Part shown: positions 25,510 to 37,500 of the stretch, piece by piece
How the letters are laid out: every line of letters starts with the position of its first letter
Numbering within the stretch: the first letter of the stretch is position 1
Origin: Streptomyces sp. ADI95-17
GTDB taxonomy: Bacteria; Actinomycetota; Actinomycetes; Streptomycetales; Streptomycetaceae
DNA: 64,000 nucleotides
Direction: 5' to 3'
Assembly (NCBI RefSeq): GCF_003846175.1
Contig: NZ_ML123049.1
Span: 337,019 to 401,018, forward strand
Position numbers and translations under genes: made by a program
Notes under the pieces: model-generated
Seen by the model: only the letters and a program-made list of their open reading frames with translations
What the model was told of the DNA's origin: nothing
Database searches by the model: none

Positions 25510-26169
25510 TCAGTCCTCGAAGCCGTTGTCGCGCAGGATGCCGTCGATACGGGCGCGATGCGCGGCCTCCCACGCGTCCAGGGATTCGCCCGCCTCCTCG
25601 GCCGCCTTCGCCCGCGCGTCGAGGAGCACCTGTCCGCGCCGGGCGCGGGGAACGACCACGATGCCCTCCTCGTCCGCCACCACGATGTCACCGGCGTCCA
25701 CGTCCACACCGCCGCACCGCACGGGGCCGTTGAGCGGCCCGACCGCCTTCTTGGTGCCGGGGATGGGGATCACGCCCCTGGCGAAGACGGGGAATCCCAT
25801 CTCGCGCACCTCGGCGAGGTCACGGATCACGCCGTCGGTCACGAACGCCGCGATTCCCCGGCGTCGGGCGACGGCGCAGACGTTCCCGCCGGCCAGCGCG
25901 TAGTCCACGTCGCCCGACTCGACGACGATGACGGCGCCGGGCTCCGCGCGGTGGACGGCCGCGTGGAGCATGAGGTTGTCGCCCGGAGGGCACCGCACGG
26001 TGAACGCCGGTCCGGCGACCCGGGGGACCGAGGGCCACAGCGGGCGGACGCCGATGTCCATGACCTGCCCGCGCCCCAGGAGATCGGCCAGGGTGGTCGG
26101 GGAGATGCCCCCGAACTCCCCGGGATTCTCGAACTCCTCGAACTCCTCGAACTCACTGTTGTCGTTCAT
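25510..26169 (-). CDS. RraA/HMG-aldolase-family protein
   Basis: A 219-residue protein of the RraA / 4-hydroxy-4-methyl-2-oxoglutarate aldolase family (once misnamed dimethylmenaquinone methyltransferase). GGNVCAVARRRGIAAFVTDG followed by VIRD gives the G-G...D-G-x2-R-D signature that binds metal and substrate carboxylates in the aldolases. ATG at 26169 has GGAGGA upstream. The N-terminus is odd: Glu-Phe-rich (EFEEFEEFEN), encoded by a 9-nt direct repeat, and would precede the fold as a floppy acidic tail. Function may be an aldolase/decarboxylase or an RNase E-modulating relative; context does not decide. Confidence 0.8.
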   Translation of the reverse strand: MNDNSEFEEFEEFENPGEFGGISPTTLADLLGRGQVMDIGVRPLWPSVPRVAGPAFTVRCPPGDNLMLHAAVHRAEPGAVIVVESGDVDYALAGGNVCAVARRRGIAAFVTDGVIRDLAEVREMGFPVFARGVIPIPGTKKAVGPLNGPVRCGGVDVDAGDIVVADEEGIVVVPRARRGQVLLDARAKAAEEAGESLDAWEAAHRARIDGILRDNGFED

Positions 26170-26195
26170 GTTCCTCCGTCGTCCGGGCCCACGCG

Positions 26196-26717
26196 TCAGG
26201 TGTCGTACAGGCCGTCCCAGGGAGCGTAGAAGCCGAGTTGGTCGGGGTGGAGCTCGGCCCAGTCGTCCTCGCTCTCGCCCTCGCCGTCTTCTCCGTCCCC
26301 GTCCCCGCTCTCCCTGTCGTGGTGTTCGACGACCAGCCCGAAGAGCACGCCGTCGACCGTCAGTTGGAAGGGCCGGATCGCGATGTCTCCGTACTCGCGC
26401 TCGGGCAGACCGTCGAGGAGCGCCGCCATACGCGCCTCCGCCCGTGCCATGACGGAGCCGTCGCCCACGGGGTGTTGCTGCTGCTCGGCGTACGTTCCCG
26501 CGTACCCGATGTCCGAATCGAGGTGCCGGCCCTCGTGGTCGAAGCGGTGCAGAACGGAATAGAGGCGCTTGTGCTCCTCCCAGTCGTCGCCGATCGTGTA
26601 CCCCTGCGGAAAGGCGTAGGTGACCGAGGCCAGGAACTGTCCGTCCGCGTACCGTCCGATGGTGTCGGTCCGGTAACCGGGCTCGTGGGCTATGGGGATG
26701 ATCTCGGGGACTGCCAT
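26196..26717 (-). CDS. Conserved hypothetical protein, acidic C-terminus
   Basis: 173 residues starting MAVPEIIPIAHEPGYRTD; an upstream in-frame ATG at 26771 is less likely. No signal peptide or membrane segment. A region near residue 130 is very rich in Asp, Glu and Gly (DGDGEDGEGESEDD). It looks like a streptomycete hypothetical sometimes labelled HycA-like, a name I would not trust. It lies 26 bp upstream of the RraA-like gene on the same strand, so the two may be co-transcribed. Function unknown. Confidence 0.65.
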   Translation of the reverse strand: MAVPEIIPIAHEPGYRTDTIGRYADGQFLASVTYAFPQGYTIGDDWEEHKRLYSVLHRFDHEGRHLDSDIGYAGTYAEQQQHPVGDGSVMARAEARMAALLDGLPEREYGDIAIRPFQLTVDGVLFGLVVEHHDRESGDGDGEDGEGESEDDWAELHPDQLGFYAPWDGLYDT

Positions 26718-26872
26718 GGCGAAACCATAGATCCGGCATCTGACATCGTCCCCGAGACCTGCTCCGGTCATGAGCTGTGCCGCTCGGTATTTCTGGGCCT
26801 TGCCCCGTTCGCGAGCACGGTGCCTGAGGTGGGTGCCGCAGACACGGGGGAGGGCGGCCGGAGTTGGCGACG

Positions 26873-27739
26873 GTGCGGATGCGCGAGCTGTACTACTTCG
26901 ACCACGGGCAGGACGTCGGGCTCAGCGGCTTCGCCGGCACGCTGTGCTCGCGTGCGACGCTCCGCACCGACGTACCCGTGGTGCTCGCCCTCGCCGGGGC
27001 GCAGACGGACGACGAGGACGACCAGCTCGGCAGGGACGTCCGGCTGCTGCTGGAGTCCCCGCTGCCGGACGAGGTGCTCCACGCCGTGTGGCTGGCCGCC
27101 GTGCGGCGGTGCTTCGACCCGGCCGAGGAGGGCACGGACATCCGGTGCTGGCTGCGCCGGGTCGCGGAGGTCTGCCCGCCGTGCACGCGGGAGCGGGAAC
27201 GGGCCGAGCCGGAGTTCCTCGACCGGGTGCGGCCGACGGTGACGGAGGAGGACGTCCGGCTGCTGCTGGACTCCGCACTGTCCGACGAGGCGGTCACGGC
27301 ACTGTGGCGGACCGCCTCGCGGCGGCTGTACGTCGACGCGTCGTTCGACGCCGACGAGGGGTTCGACGCCGACGTACGGGCCTGGCTGGAGCGGGTGGCT
27401 CGGGCGTGCCGGGAACGGCTGGGGGAGATCGACCCCGGCTGCGTGCCGTATCTGTCGCCCGCCCGGACCGACCTGGCCGGGGCCGTGCTGCGCGAGGTCC
27501 GCGAGGTCCGCGAGGCGGAGCGGGCGGAAGCGGCCGAGGTACGGGACGTGGCGCGCGTACTGGAGGACGTGGCCGCCACCGTGGACCCGGACCTGGGCTT
27601 CCGCCTCCTCCTCCAGATCCTCCTCACGTACGACGTCCCCGTCCCCGACGCCCGGCGCGACCGCTGCCGGGCCCTCGGCGAACGGCTCGGATTCAGCGCG
27701 GACCATCTGGACGACCGACTGCACCGCCGGGCGGAGTGA
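26873..27739 (+). CDS. Hypothetical protein with internal duplication
   Basis: About 288 residues, soluble, rich in Arg, Glu and Asp. Two ~70-residue units resemble each other: DVRLLLESPLPDEVLHAVW with CWLRRVAEVC, and DVRLLLDSALSDEAVTALW with AWLERVARAC; a third, weaker helix pair (FRLLLQILLTYDV) follows. The pattern suggests an all-helical repeat protein. TTG at 26864, GTG at 26873 and ATG at 26879 are all possible starts; GTG is chosen for its distance from GGAG. I do not recognise the family. Confidence 0.6.
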   Translation: MRMRELYYFDHGQDVGLSGFAGTLCSRATLRTDVPVVLALAGAQTDDEDDQLGRDVRLLLESPLPDEVLHAVWLAAVRRCFDPAEEGTDIRCWLRRVAEVCPPCTRERERAEPEFLDRVRPTVTEEDVRLLLDSALSDEAVTALWRTASRRLYVDASFDADEGFDADVRAWLERVARACRERLGEIDPGCVPYLSPARTDLAGAVLREVREVREAERAEAAEVRDVARVLEDVAATVDPDLGFRLLLQILLTYDVPVPDARRDRCRALGERLGFSADHLDDRLHRRAE

Positions 27740-27823
27740 CTTGCCCTCCGGCCGGGCGGCGGAGCCGTCTCCTGAGTACGGGTACTCATGTGTGCCCGGA
27801 AGCCGGTTGACAGGCTCCGCGGT

Positions 27824-28750
27824 ATGACGAGTGGCAGAGGGGCGCTCACGGCCCTGCATCTCTTTCTGGTCTGGGCGATGACGGCGACCGCGGTGCCGGC
27901 GCTCGGCTTCGGGCTGGTGGCGGCGGCCTGGGGCGGCGGTGCCGGTGCGACGGTGCCGGTCCTGGTACTGGGCGCGCCGCTGATGGTGGGCCTGCTGGCC
28001 CTGGCGGGCCTGCCGGTGAAGGACGTGGTGCCGCTGTGCGGATCCGTGCCGCGGCGGTTGGGCTGGGCGGTACTCGTCTTCGTGCCCGGCACACTCGGCG
28101 TCCTGTCGGGCCTGGCCGCCTACGGCGGGGACGTCGACCTGGGGAGCGCCGGTACCCGGATCGCGCTGACGGGGGTGCCGTACACCGTGGCCGCGGCGTT
28201 CTTCGTGCCGGGCCGGTGGGTGCGGTCGGGAGCGCTGGTGGTGCTGGCGGCCGGGGTGGTCTACGGGGGTTTCGTCGGTCCGGCGCAGTCGCAGCAACGT
28301 CAGCACGAGGCGGAGGTCGAGCGGTACCGGGAGAAGCCCGAGCTGCTGTACCTGGGGGCCGCGCCGCCGGGCATGCACGTGTCCCGTGCGGAGCTCGGCC
28401 CCGCCGCCTTCGTCGTCGACTACCGCCCCGTGCGGGAGGGGTACGAGTCGGGGTACGCGGGCCTCGTCGTGCGCTCGTCGGACACTCCGGAACCCCGGTG
28501 CCCCGAGCCCGTGGACAAGTCCGTCACCTGCACGGTGGACGCGCACGGGGAGATGGTCATGGTCCGCGAATTTCCCGACGGCACCCGCGAGGTCACCCTT
28601 GTCCGCCGACACGGAAAGGCGGAGGTCTCGGTCGCGAGCCAGAGCGTCGACGAATCGGGGCTGCGTCATCTCCTGGACACTCTGCACCCGCTGTCGGACA
28701 CGGAGCTGGAGGAGTTGATGCGGGAGAAGAAGATCGACCACAGACTCTGA
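27824..28750 (+). CDS. Multi-pass membrane protein with extracytoplasmic domain
   Basis: 308 residues. About five hydrophobic segments fill residues 1-150, followed by a ~155-residue soluble C-terminal domain that includes a Cys pair (RCPEPVDKSVTC) compatible with an extracytoplasmic disulfide. ATG at 27824 is chosen over an in-frame ATG at 27788 because hydrophobic sequence starts soon after it; the ribosome site is weak. Not recognised. It lies in the accessory insert between the murA-like gene and aconitase. Confidence 0.6.
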   Translation: MTSGRGALTALHLFLVWAMTATAVPALGFGLVAAAWGGGAGATVPVLVLGAPLMVGLLALAGLPVKDVVPLCGSVPRRLGWAVLVFVPGTLGVLSGLAAYGGDVDLGSAGTRIALTGVPYTVAAAFFVPGRWVRSGALVVLAAGVVYGGFVGPAQSQQRQHEAEVERYREKPELLYLGAAPPGMHVSRAELGPAAFVVDYRPVREGYESGYAGLVVRSSDTPEPRCPEPVDKSVTCTVDAHGEMVMVREFPDGTREVTLVRRHGKAEVSVASQSVDESGLRHLLDTLHPLSDTELEELMREKKIDHRL

Positions 28751-28870
28751 GTGCCGCCGCAGTGGCCACCTGAAGGCTCGCGCCCCGGGAAACGGGCTCG
28801 GTGAACACCCGACAGAAGTGGTGCGGACAATGTCGGGTGGCCGGGGCCGGTGCCGTCGCACGATGGGCGC

Positions 28871-29683
28871 ATGGACGACACGATCTTGATGTCCCGCTTC
28901 CTCCGCGACGGCTTCGTGAAGCTGGAAGGCGCCGTCGCGCCACGCGTGGCCGCGGACTGCGCGCGTCTGCTGTGGCGGGAGACGGGCTGCGACCCGGAGG
29001 ATCCGGCGACGTGGACGCAGCCCGTGCACTGGGTGCCCGGCATGGCGCAGGGGCCGTTCGCCGCCGCACCCAACTCCCCCTCCCTGCACCACGCCTACGA
29101 CCTTCTCGTCGGCGCGGGACGCTGGGAGCCGCGCTATTCGCTGGGCACGTTCCCGCTGCGCTTCCCGCACGAGGAGGAACCGGACGACGCGGGCTGGCAC
29201 ATCGAGGGGAGCTATCTGCCGGAGGGCGAGAGCTGGTACTTCACGAATCTGCGTTCCCGGGGCCGGGCGCTGCTGATGCTGTTCCTGTTCAGCGAGGTCG
29301 GTGAGCAGGACGCCCCCACCCGGATCCGGGTCGGCTCGCACCTCGATGTGCCGAAGGTGCTGGAGAAGTACGGGGAGGACGGGGCGAGCGGGTTGGCCCT
29401 CGCCCCCGAGCTGGTGGCGGCGTCCGGCCACCGGCCGATCGCCCTCGCCACCGGGTCCCCGGGCGATGTCTTCCTGTGTCATCCGTTCCTGGTGCACTCG
29501 GCGCAACCGCACCACGGGACGCGGCCGCGCTTCATGGCCCAGCCGCCGCTGATGCCGGCCGCAACGTACGAACCGGAACGGGCCGACGGAGCGTACTCTC
29601 CCGTGGAGATCGCGATCCGCCGGGGCCTGGGACAGGACACGCCCGGCCCGGACGGGGACGGCACCGGCACCGGCGCCGGGTAG
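28871..29683 (+). CDS. Phytanoyl-CoA dioxygenase-family protein (second copy)
   Basis: 270 residues, PhyH-like. DAGWHIEGSY carries the first iron-ligand His; the residue two positions on is Glu rather than Asp, as in some family members. LCHPFLVHSAQPHHGTRPRF carries the distal His and the 2-oxoglutarate Arg. It is only distantly similar to the PhyH-like gene in the biosynthetic cluster. ATG at 28871 is preferred; GTG at 28850 is possible. A regulatory AraC gene follows 49 bp later on the same strand. Substrate unknown. Confidence 0.72.
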   Translation: MDDTILMSRFLRDGFVKLEGAVAPRVAADCARLLWRETGCDPEDPATWTQPVHWVPGMAQGPFAAAPNSPSLHHAYDLLVGAGRWEPRYSLGTFPLRFPHEEEPDDAGWHIEGSYLPEGESWYFTNLRSRGRALLMLFLFSEVGEQDAPTRIRVGSHLDVPKVLEKYGEDGASGLALAPELVAASGHRPIALATGSPGDVFLCHPFLVHSAQPHHGTRPRFMAQPPLMPAATYEPERADGAYSPVEIAIRRGLGQDTPGPDGDGTGTGAG

Positions 29684-29732
29684 ACACGGACGCCGCCCGG
29701 CGTGGTGGTCGCCGGGAGGAAGGAGACCGGGC

Positions 29733-30638
29733 GTGCTGGAGCGGCTGAACCAGGCCATGGAGCACATCGAGCGCCATCTCGACCAGGCCGTCGAGGTGGC
29801 GGAGCTGGCACGCGTCGCGGCCACCTCGGAGTACCACCTGCGCCGGATGTTCTCCGCGCTCGCGGGCCTACCGCTGTCGGAGTACATCCGGCGCCGCCGG
29901 CTCACCCTCGCGGGCGCCGAAGTGCTCGCGGGGCGTGACACGCTGCTGGAGATCGCGGTGCGTTACGGCTACGGATCCGGCGAGGCGTTCGCGCGGGCGT
30001 TCCGTGCCATGCACGGCATCGGACCGGGCGAGGCCCGGCGTACCGGTGCCGCCCTCAGCTCGCAGTCGCGGATGGCCTTCCGGCTCACGGTCGAAGGGAG
30101 CAGCAGCATGCGATACCGCCTCGTGGACAAGGCGGCCTTCACCGTCGTCGGGCTCAGGGCCCGGGTACCGCTGGTGCACGCGGGGCCGAACCGGGCGATC
30201 ATGGACTTTGTCCGCGGGATCGACCCGCGGACCCTGAAGCGCGTGGAGAAACTGTCGGACCAGGAGCCGCACGGCATCGTCGCGGTCTGCGACGACCTGG
30301 ACCCCAGCCGCGCCGAGGGCACCGATCTCGACTACCACCACGGCGTGGTCACCTCCGCGGCCGCTCCCGAGGGCACCACCGCGCTGTCCGTCCCGGCCGG
30401 CACCTGGGCGGTCTTCACCACCTCCGGGCCCGCGCCGCAAGCCATCCAGGAACTGTGGCGGGACGTGTTCACCGAGTGGTTCCCGTCGAATCCGTACCGC
30501 ACCCGCACCGGACCCGAGATCCTGCGCATCCGCCCGTCGCCGGAGAAGACCGGGGCCGACGCCGAACTGTGGCTCCCGGTGGAGCGCGAGCTGGACGCTC
30601 GGCCTTCGTCGCGAGGGAACACCGGCGCCCCCGCATGA
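29733..30638 (+). CDS. AraC-family regulator with GyrI-like effector domain
   Basis: 301 residues. Residues 1-105 form a double helix-turn-helix of AraC/XylS type (VAELARVAATSEYHLRRMFS, then the second HTH ending FRAMHGIGPGEARR). Residues ~125-290 form a GyrI/SOUL-like small-molecule-binding domain (YRLVDKAAFTVVGL...ALSVPAGTWAVFTTSG), as in Rob and BmrR-type effector sensors. GTG follows AAGGAGA by about 7 nt. Such regulators respond to hydrophobic or cationic compounds and often control detoxification genes. The nearby PhyH-like gene is a candidate target. Confidence 0.88.
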   Translation: MLERLNQAMEHIERHLDQAVEVAELARVAATSEYHLRRMFSALAGLPLSEYIRRRRLTLAGAEVLAGRDTLLEIAVRYGYGSGEAFARAFRAMHGIGPGEARRTGAALSSQSRMAFRLTVEGSSSMRYRLVDKAAFTVVGLRARVPLVHAGPNRAIMDFVRGIDPRTLKRVEKLSDQEPHGIVAVCDDLDPSRAEGTDLDYHHGVVTSAAAPEGTTALSVPAGTWAVFTTSGPAPQAIQELWRDVFTEWFPSNPYRTRTGPEILRIRPSPEKTGADAELWLPVERELDARPSSRGNTGAPA

Positions 30639-30661
30639 CCGTGCGACGGTGATGTACTAGA

Positions 30662-30681
30662 GTTATCTCGACATCGAGATA
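30662..30681. promoter_or_regulatory. 18-bp palindrome upstream of aconitase (TamR-type candidate)
   Basis: TATCTCG-ACAT-CGAGATA at 30664-30681, perfect 7-bp arms, preceded by GT. Size and symmetry suit a MarR-family dimer. The MarR regulator TamR is known to control the aconitase gene sacA in S. coelicolor, so this is its candidate site; the assignment is inference. Confidence 0.6.
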
Positions 30682-30720
30682 TATGCCGAAGGCGCACCGC
30701 AGTCCGCCAGTCGGTAAGGG

Positions 30721-30744
30721 TTACCTAACTAAGCCTTACCTTAG
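30721..30744. promoter_or_regulatory. Iron-box-like element (DmdR/DtxR type) upstream of aconitase
   Basis: TTACCTAACTAAGCCTTACC at 30721-30740 continuing TTAG. On the reverse strand TAAGGTAAGGCTTAGTTAG matches the 19-bp DtxR/DmdR1 consensus at about 16 positions, with one half-site almost perfect. It lies ~95 bp before the GTG. Fits iron control of an iron-sulfur enzyme. Confidence 0.5.
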
Positions 30745-30836
30745 CGGATGGTCGAGGGGCCGTAGGCGGCACCACGCGGCGCCCGCCGTAATGAGGCGCG
30801 GCGCGGAGTACGCGCACATTGATGAAGGAGACTGTC

Positions 30837-33551
<2,715 letters not shown>

Positions 33552-33573
33552 TCGCGAGGCAGGCAGCAGAGCC

Positions 33574-33611
33574 GAAGGGCCGCACTCCGGAATTCCGGGG
33601 TGCGGCCCTTC
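33574..33611 (+). terminator. Aconitase terminator
   Basis: 17-bp stem with one wobble (33574-33590 with 33595-33611), tetraloop AATT, 22 bp after the stop. The remainder of the 302-bp gap to the next gene shows no further feature. Confidence 0.9.
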
Positions 33612-33853
33612 GCGTGTCCTTGGGAGGCGGCCCTACCGCCTGATGCTCCGTACGGACGCGGCCGGCTCACGGCCCCGTACCGCACCCGGAGGGCCGGAAT
33701 GTGCCACCCGCAGGCGTCCGTGCCGTCCGGGCGCACGAGGGCGAGCCGTCCTCTCGTCGGCCTGGTGGAATGCGATCGTGGGGCCGCAGGTTCACACAGC
33801 GACAGTGACAGCGCCGGCGGCATCGGCATCGGCACGGAAAGAGCGGAATCATC

Positions 33854-34498
33854 ATGGGCGAGCTGATCCTGATCCGGCACGGCGAGACGGAGTGGTCGCG
33901 GTCCGGGCAGCACACGAGCCACACCGATCTGCCCCTGACCGCCTTCGGGGAACGGCAGGCACGGGCCCTGGCGCCACTGCTCGCCGACCGGCGGATCGCG
34001 CTCACCCTCGTCTCTCCCGCCGTACGCGCCCGGCGCACCGCCGAGCTCGCCGGGCTGGCCGCGCCCCGCATCACGCCCGAGCTGCGCGAGTGGGACTACG
34101 GCGGCTACGAAGGGGTGACCACCGACGAGATCCGCCGGACCCGCCCGGACTGGAACCTCTGGACGGACGGCGTCGCGCCCGGGCCCGAGGCGCATCCCGG
34201 TGAGACCCCGGCCGAGGTCGGGGCGCGTGCCGATCGGGTGCTGGCGGAAGCGGTGGAGGTGGCGGGGCGGGACGCGGACGAGGACATCGCGCTCGTTGCC
34301 CACTCCCACTTCCTGCGTGTGCTCACCGCTCGCTATCTCGGTCTGACCCCGGCCGAGGGGACGCTGTTCCAGCTCGCCACGGGCGCCGTCTCCCGCCTCG
34401 GCACCGAGCACGGGAAGCCGGTCATCACGGCGTGGAATGTGACATTGCCGGAGAGCCTGTTCCCCCGGGCAGTGCCGGAGAGCCCGGAGCGGGACTGA
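33854..34498 (+). CDS. Histidine phosphatase family protein (phosphoglycerate mutase-like)
   Basis: 214 residues. IRHGETEWS near residue 7 carries the phosphorylated His of the RHG motif, DLPLTAFGERQA follows, and the second catalytic His is in VAHSHFLRVL near residue 150. Members act on varied phosphomonoesters; the length and the lack of insertions point to a broad-specificity phosphatase rather than glycolytic mutase. ATG at 33854 follows a GAAAGAG element. It converges with the GH92 gene across a strong hairpin. Confidence 0.88.
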   Translation: MGELILIRHGETEWSRSGQHTSHTDLPLTAFGERQARALAPLLADRRIALTLVSPAVRARRTAELAGLAAPRITPELREWDYGGYEGVTTDEIRRTRPDWNLWTDGVAPGPEAHPGETPAEVGARADRVLAEAVEVAGRDADEDIALVAHSHFLRVLTARYLGLTPAEGTLFQLATGAVSRLGTEHGKPVITAWNVTLPESLFPRAVPESPERD

Positions 34499-34503
34499 AC
34501 GGA

Positions 34504-34541
34504 CCGGCGGCCGGCACCCCGCCAGGGGTACCGGCCGCCGG
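34504..34541. terminator. Bidirectional terminator
   Basis: 17-bp stem with a single mismatch (34504-34520 with 34525-34541), 4-nt loop, between the convergent phosphatase and GH92 genes. Confidence 0.88.
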
Positions 34542-34563
34542 CCGTGGTGAAGGGGGCGTCGGA

Positions 34564-37500
34564 TCAGGAGAGCAACTCCAGCTCCGCCAGCGTGCCTTCA
34601 CCGGCGAACACCAGGCGGTAGTGCGCGTACGAGCCCGGCTCGCGTACCGAGAACACCCTCGTCTGCCTGTCCCAGGCGAACGACTCGGCCGAGCGCCTGT
34701 CGAGGTCCTTCCACGTCGTGCCGTCCGACGAGCCCTGGAGGACCCAGCCGGACGGGGCCCCGGCCGCCTTGTCCGACGTCAGTGTGTACCGGACCGCGTC
34801 CGTGGCGGAGGGGACCGGCAGGTCCACCGAGGTGACCTTCGCCGAGGTGGCCGACGTGTCGTCGAACAGGGCGCCGTCGCCCTTCAGCACGTCCGTCTGC
34901 GGCGACGCCACCTTGTCGTCCGTGGTGATCGAGGTCGGTGCCGCGTCCTTGCCGGTGCCCCACGGTGACGGCTTCGGGCCCATGTCGAAGTCCAGCACGC
35001 CGCCCTTGGCCAGCAGGTCGTGCGGCAGTGAAGTGGAGGTCCACTTCTTGCCGTTGACCCGCAGACCCTGCACATAGATGTTCCGCGCGCTGTTCTTCGG
35101 TGCCCTGACGACCAGGTCGCGGCCGTTCTCCAGGTGGACGGTGGTCTTCTCGAAGAGCGGGGAGCCGATCGCGTACTCGCCGCTGCCCATGACCAGCGGG
35201 TAGAAGCCGAGCGAGGAGAAGAGGAACCAGGCCGACTGCTCGCCGTTGTCCTCGTCGCCGTGGTAGCCCTGCCCGATGTCGCTGCCCGTGTAGAGCCGGC
35301 CCAGGACCTCGCGGACCTTCTCCTGCGTCTTCCAGGGCTGCGAGGCCGCGTCGTACATGTAGGTGACGTGGTGCGCGACCTGGTTGCTGTGCCCGTACTG
35401 GCCCATCCGCACGTCCCGCGCCTCGGTCATCTCGTGGATGACACCGCCGTACGAGCCGACGAACTCGGGGCCCGCCGTCTCGGGAGTGGAGAAGTACGTG
35501 TCGAGCTTCTCGGCCAGGCCGGCGCGGCCGCCGTACAGGTTCGCCAGGCCCCGGCTGTCCTGCGGGGCGGTGAAGGCGTAGCCCCAGCCGTTGGTCTCCG
35601 TGTAGTCGTAGCCCCAGACCCGGGGGTCGTACTGGTCCGACGGGAGCCGCCAGCCGCCCTTGGCGTCCTTGCCCTGGAAGAAGCCGGCCTTGTCGTCGAA
35701 GAGCTGGACGTAGTTGCGGGCGCGGTTGAGGAAGTACTCGGACTCCTCCTTGTAGCGCTGCTTCTTCGTCTTCTTGTAGAGCGCCTCGCCCATCCGCGCG
35801 ATGCCGTAGTCGTTGAGGTAGCCCTCCAGCGACCAGGACAGGCCCTCGTGGGTGTCGGTGTTCGCGTAACCGGTGAACGGTGACGTCACCATGCCCTTGC
35901 GGCCGACGCCCGAGGACGGCGGGACCACCGTGGCGTTCTTCAGCGCCGCGTCGTACGCCGCCGCCGCGTCGAACTTCACGCCCTTGACGTAGGCGTCCGC
36001 GAACGCGACGTCCGAGGAGGTGCCGGTCATCAGGTCGGAGTAGCCGGGGGAGGACCAGCGGGAGATCCAGCCGCCGTCCTTGTACTGCTGGACGAAGCCG
36101 TCCACCATCTCGCCGGCCTTGTCAGGGGTGAGGAGGGAGTAGGCGGGCCACGTCGTGCGGTAGGTGTCCCAGAAGCCGTTGTTGACGTAGACCTTGCCGT
36201 CGACGATCTTCGCGCCGGTGTGCGTCGGGGTGTCGGAGCCGACCTGCGGGGAGAACGGGCTGGCGTACTTGTCCTTGCCGCCGACCTTCTCGAAGCCCGA
36301 GTTCGGGTACAGGTACAGCCGGTACAGGCTGGAGTAGAGCGTGGTCAGCTGATCGGCCGTGGCACCCTCGACCTCCACCTTGCCCAGGATGTCGTCCCAG
36401 GCCCGCTGCGCCCGGTCCTCGACCCGGCCGAAGGAGCGCGAGGCGGGGATCTCGGCGGCCAGGTTCTGCTTCGCCTGGTCGACGCTGATGAGCGAGGTCG
36501 CCAGGCGCAGACCGACCGTGCGGTCCTTGCCCGCCTCGAAGCGGAGGTAACCCGTGACATCGTCGCCACCGCCGCCGGACAGCTTGCCGCTCGCGGTGAC
36601 CGGGGCGTCGAAGACGCCGTACACGAAGAGCCGGGTGGCGCCGGTCGAGCCGCCGCTCTTCACGTCGGAGAAGCCGGTGAAGGAGCTGGTGGCCGGGTCG
36701 AGGGTGAGGCCGCCGTCGTTGGAGACGTTGTCGAAGACGATGCTCGCGTCGTCACCGGGGTAGGTGAACCGCATCCGGGCCGCGTGGTCGGACGGTGTCA
36801 TCTCGGCCTTGAGACCGTTGTCGAATGTCACACCGTAGTAGTGCGGCCTCGCCGTCTCGTTCTCGTGGTGGAACGGCAGCGCACGTGCCTTGCGCGAGGC
36901 GTCCGGGGTGCCGGCGACCGCCGAGGGCATCAGCTGGAAGGTCTGCCGGTCGCCCATCCAGGGGCTCGGTTCGTGGCTGGCGCTGAAGGCCTGGAGGGTG
37001 GGCAGGTTGTCGTCGTTGTTGCCCCGCGCGTAGTCGTACAGCCAGCTCGTCGAGCCGGCGTTGGTGACCGGTGTCCAGAAGTTGAAGCCGTTCGGGACCG
37101 CGGTGGCGGGGAAGTTGTTGCCCCGGGAGAAGGCGCCGCTGGAGTTGGTGCCGCGGACCGTCGACGCGTAGTCGGACAGATGCGCCCGGCGCTTCTCGGC
37201 GGCCTTCGGGGCGATCTCTATGTCGTCGATCCAGCCCTGGAACTTCGCCGTGCCCTTGGGGGAGTCGTACGCCACCAGGATCCGGTCGACGGTCCTGCCC
37301 GCCGCGACCGTGCCGATCGTCGACTCGACCTTGTTCCACTGGTTGACGTACAGCCGCTTGGCGTCGGCCTGGCCCTGCGGGGTCAGCAGCCCGCCGTTGC
37401 TGTCGGTGGCCCGCAGATCGCTCAGATACGTGCCGTCCGTGAACGCCAGGTCCACCGAGACATGGGTCGCCGGGTAGGAGAGGTCGGTCTCGCCCATCTG

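Noticed and set aside
26768..29941. 1057-codon open frame on the minus strand
   Set aside because: Opposite-strand shadow of four plus-strand genes; Arg/Pro-rich sequence without domains, typical of GC-rich antisense frames.
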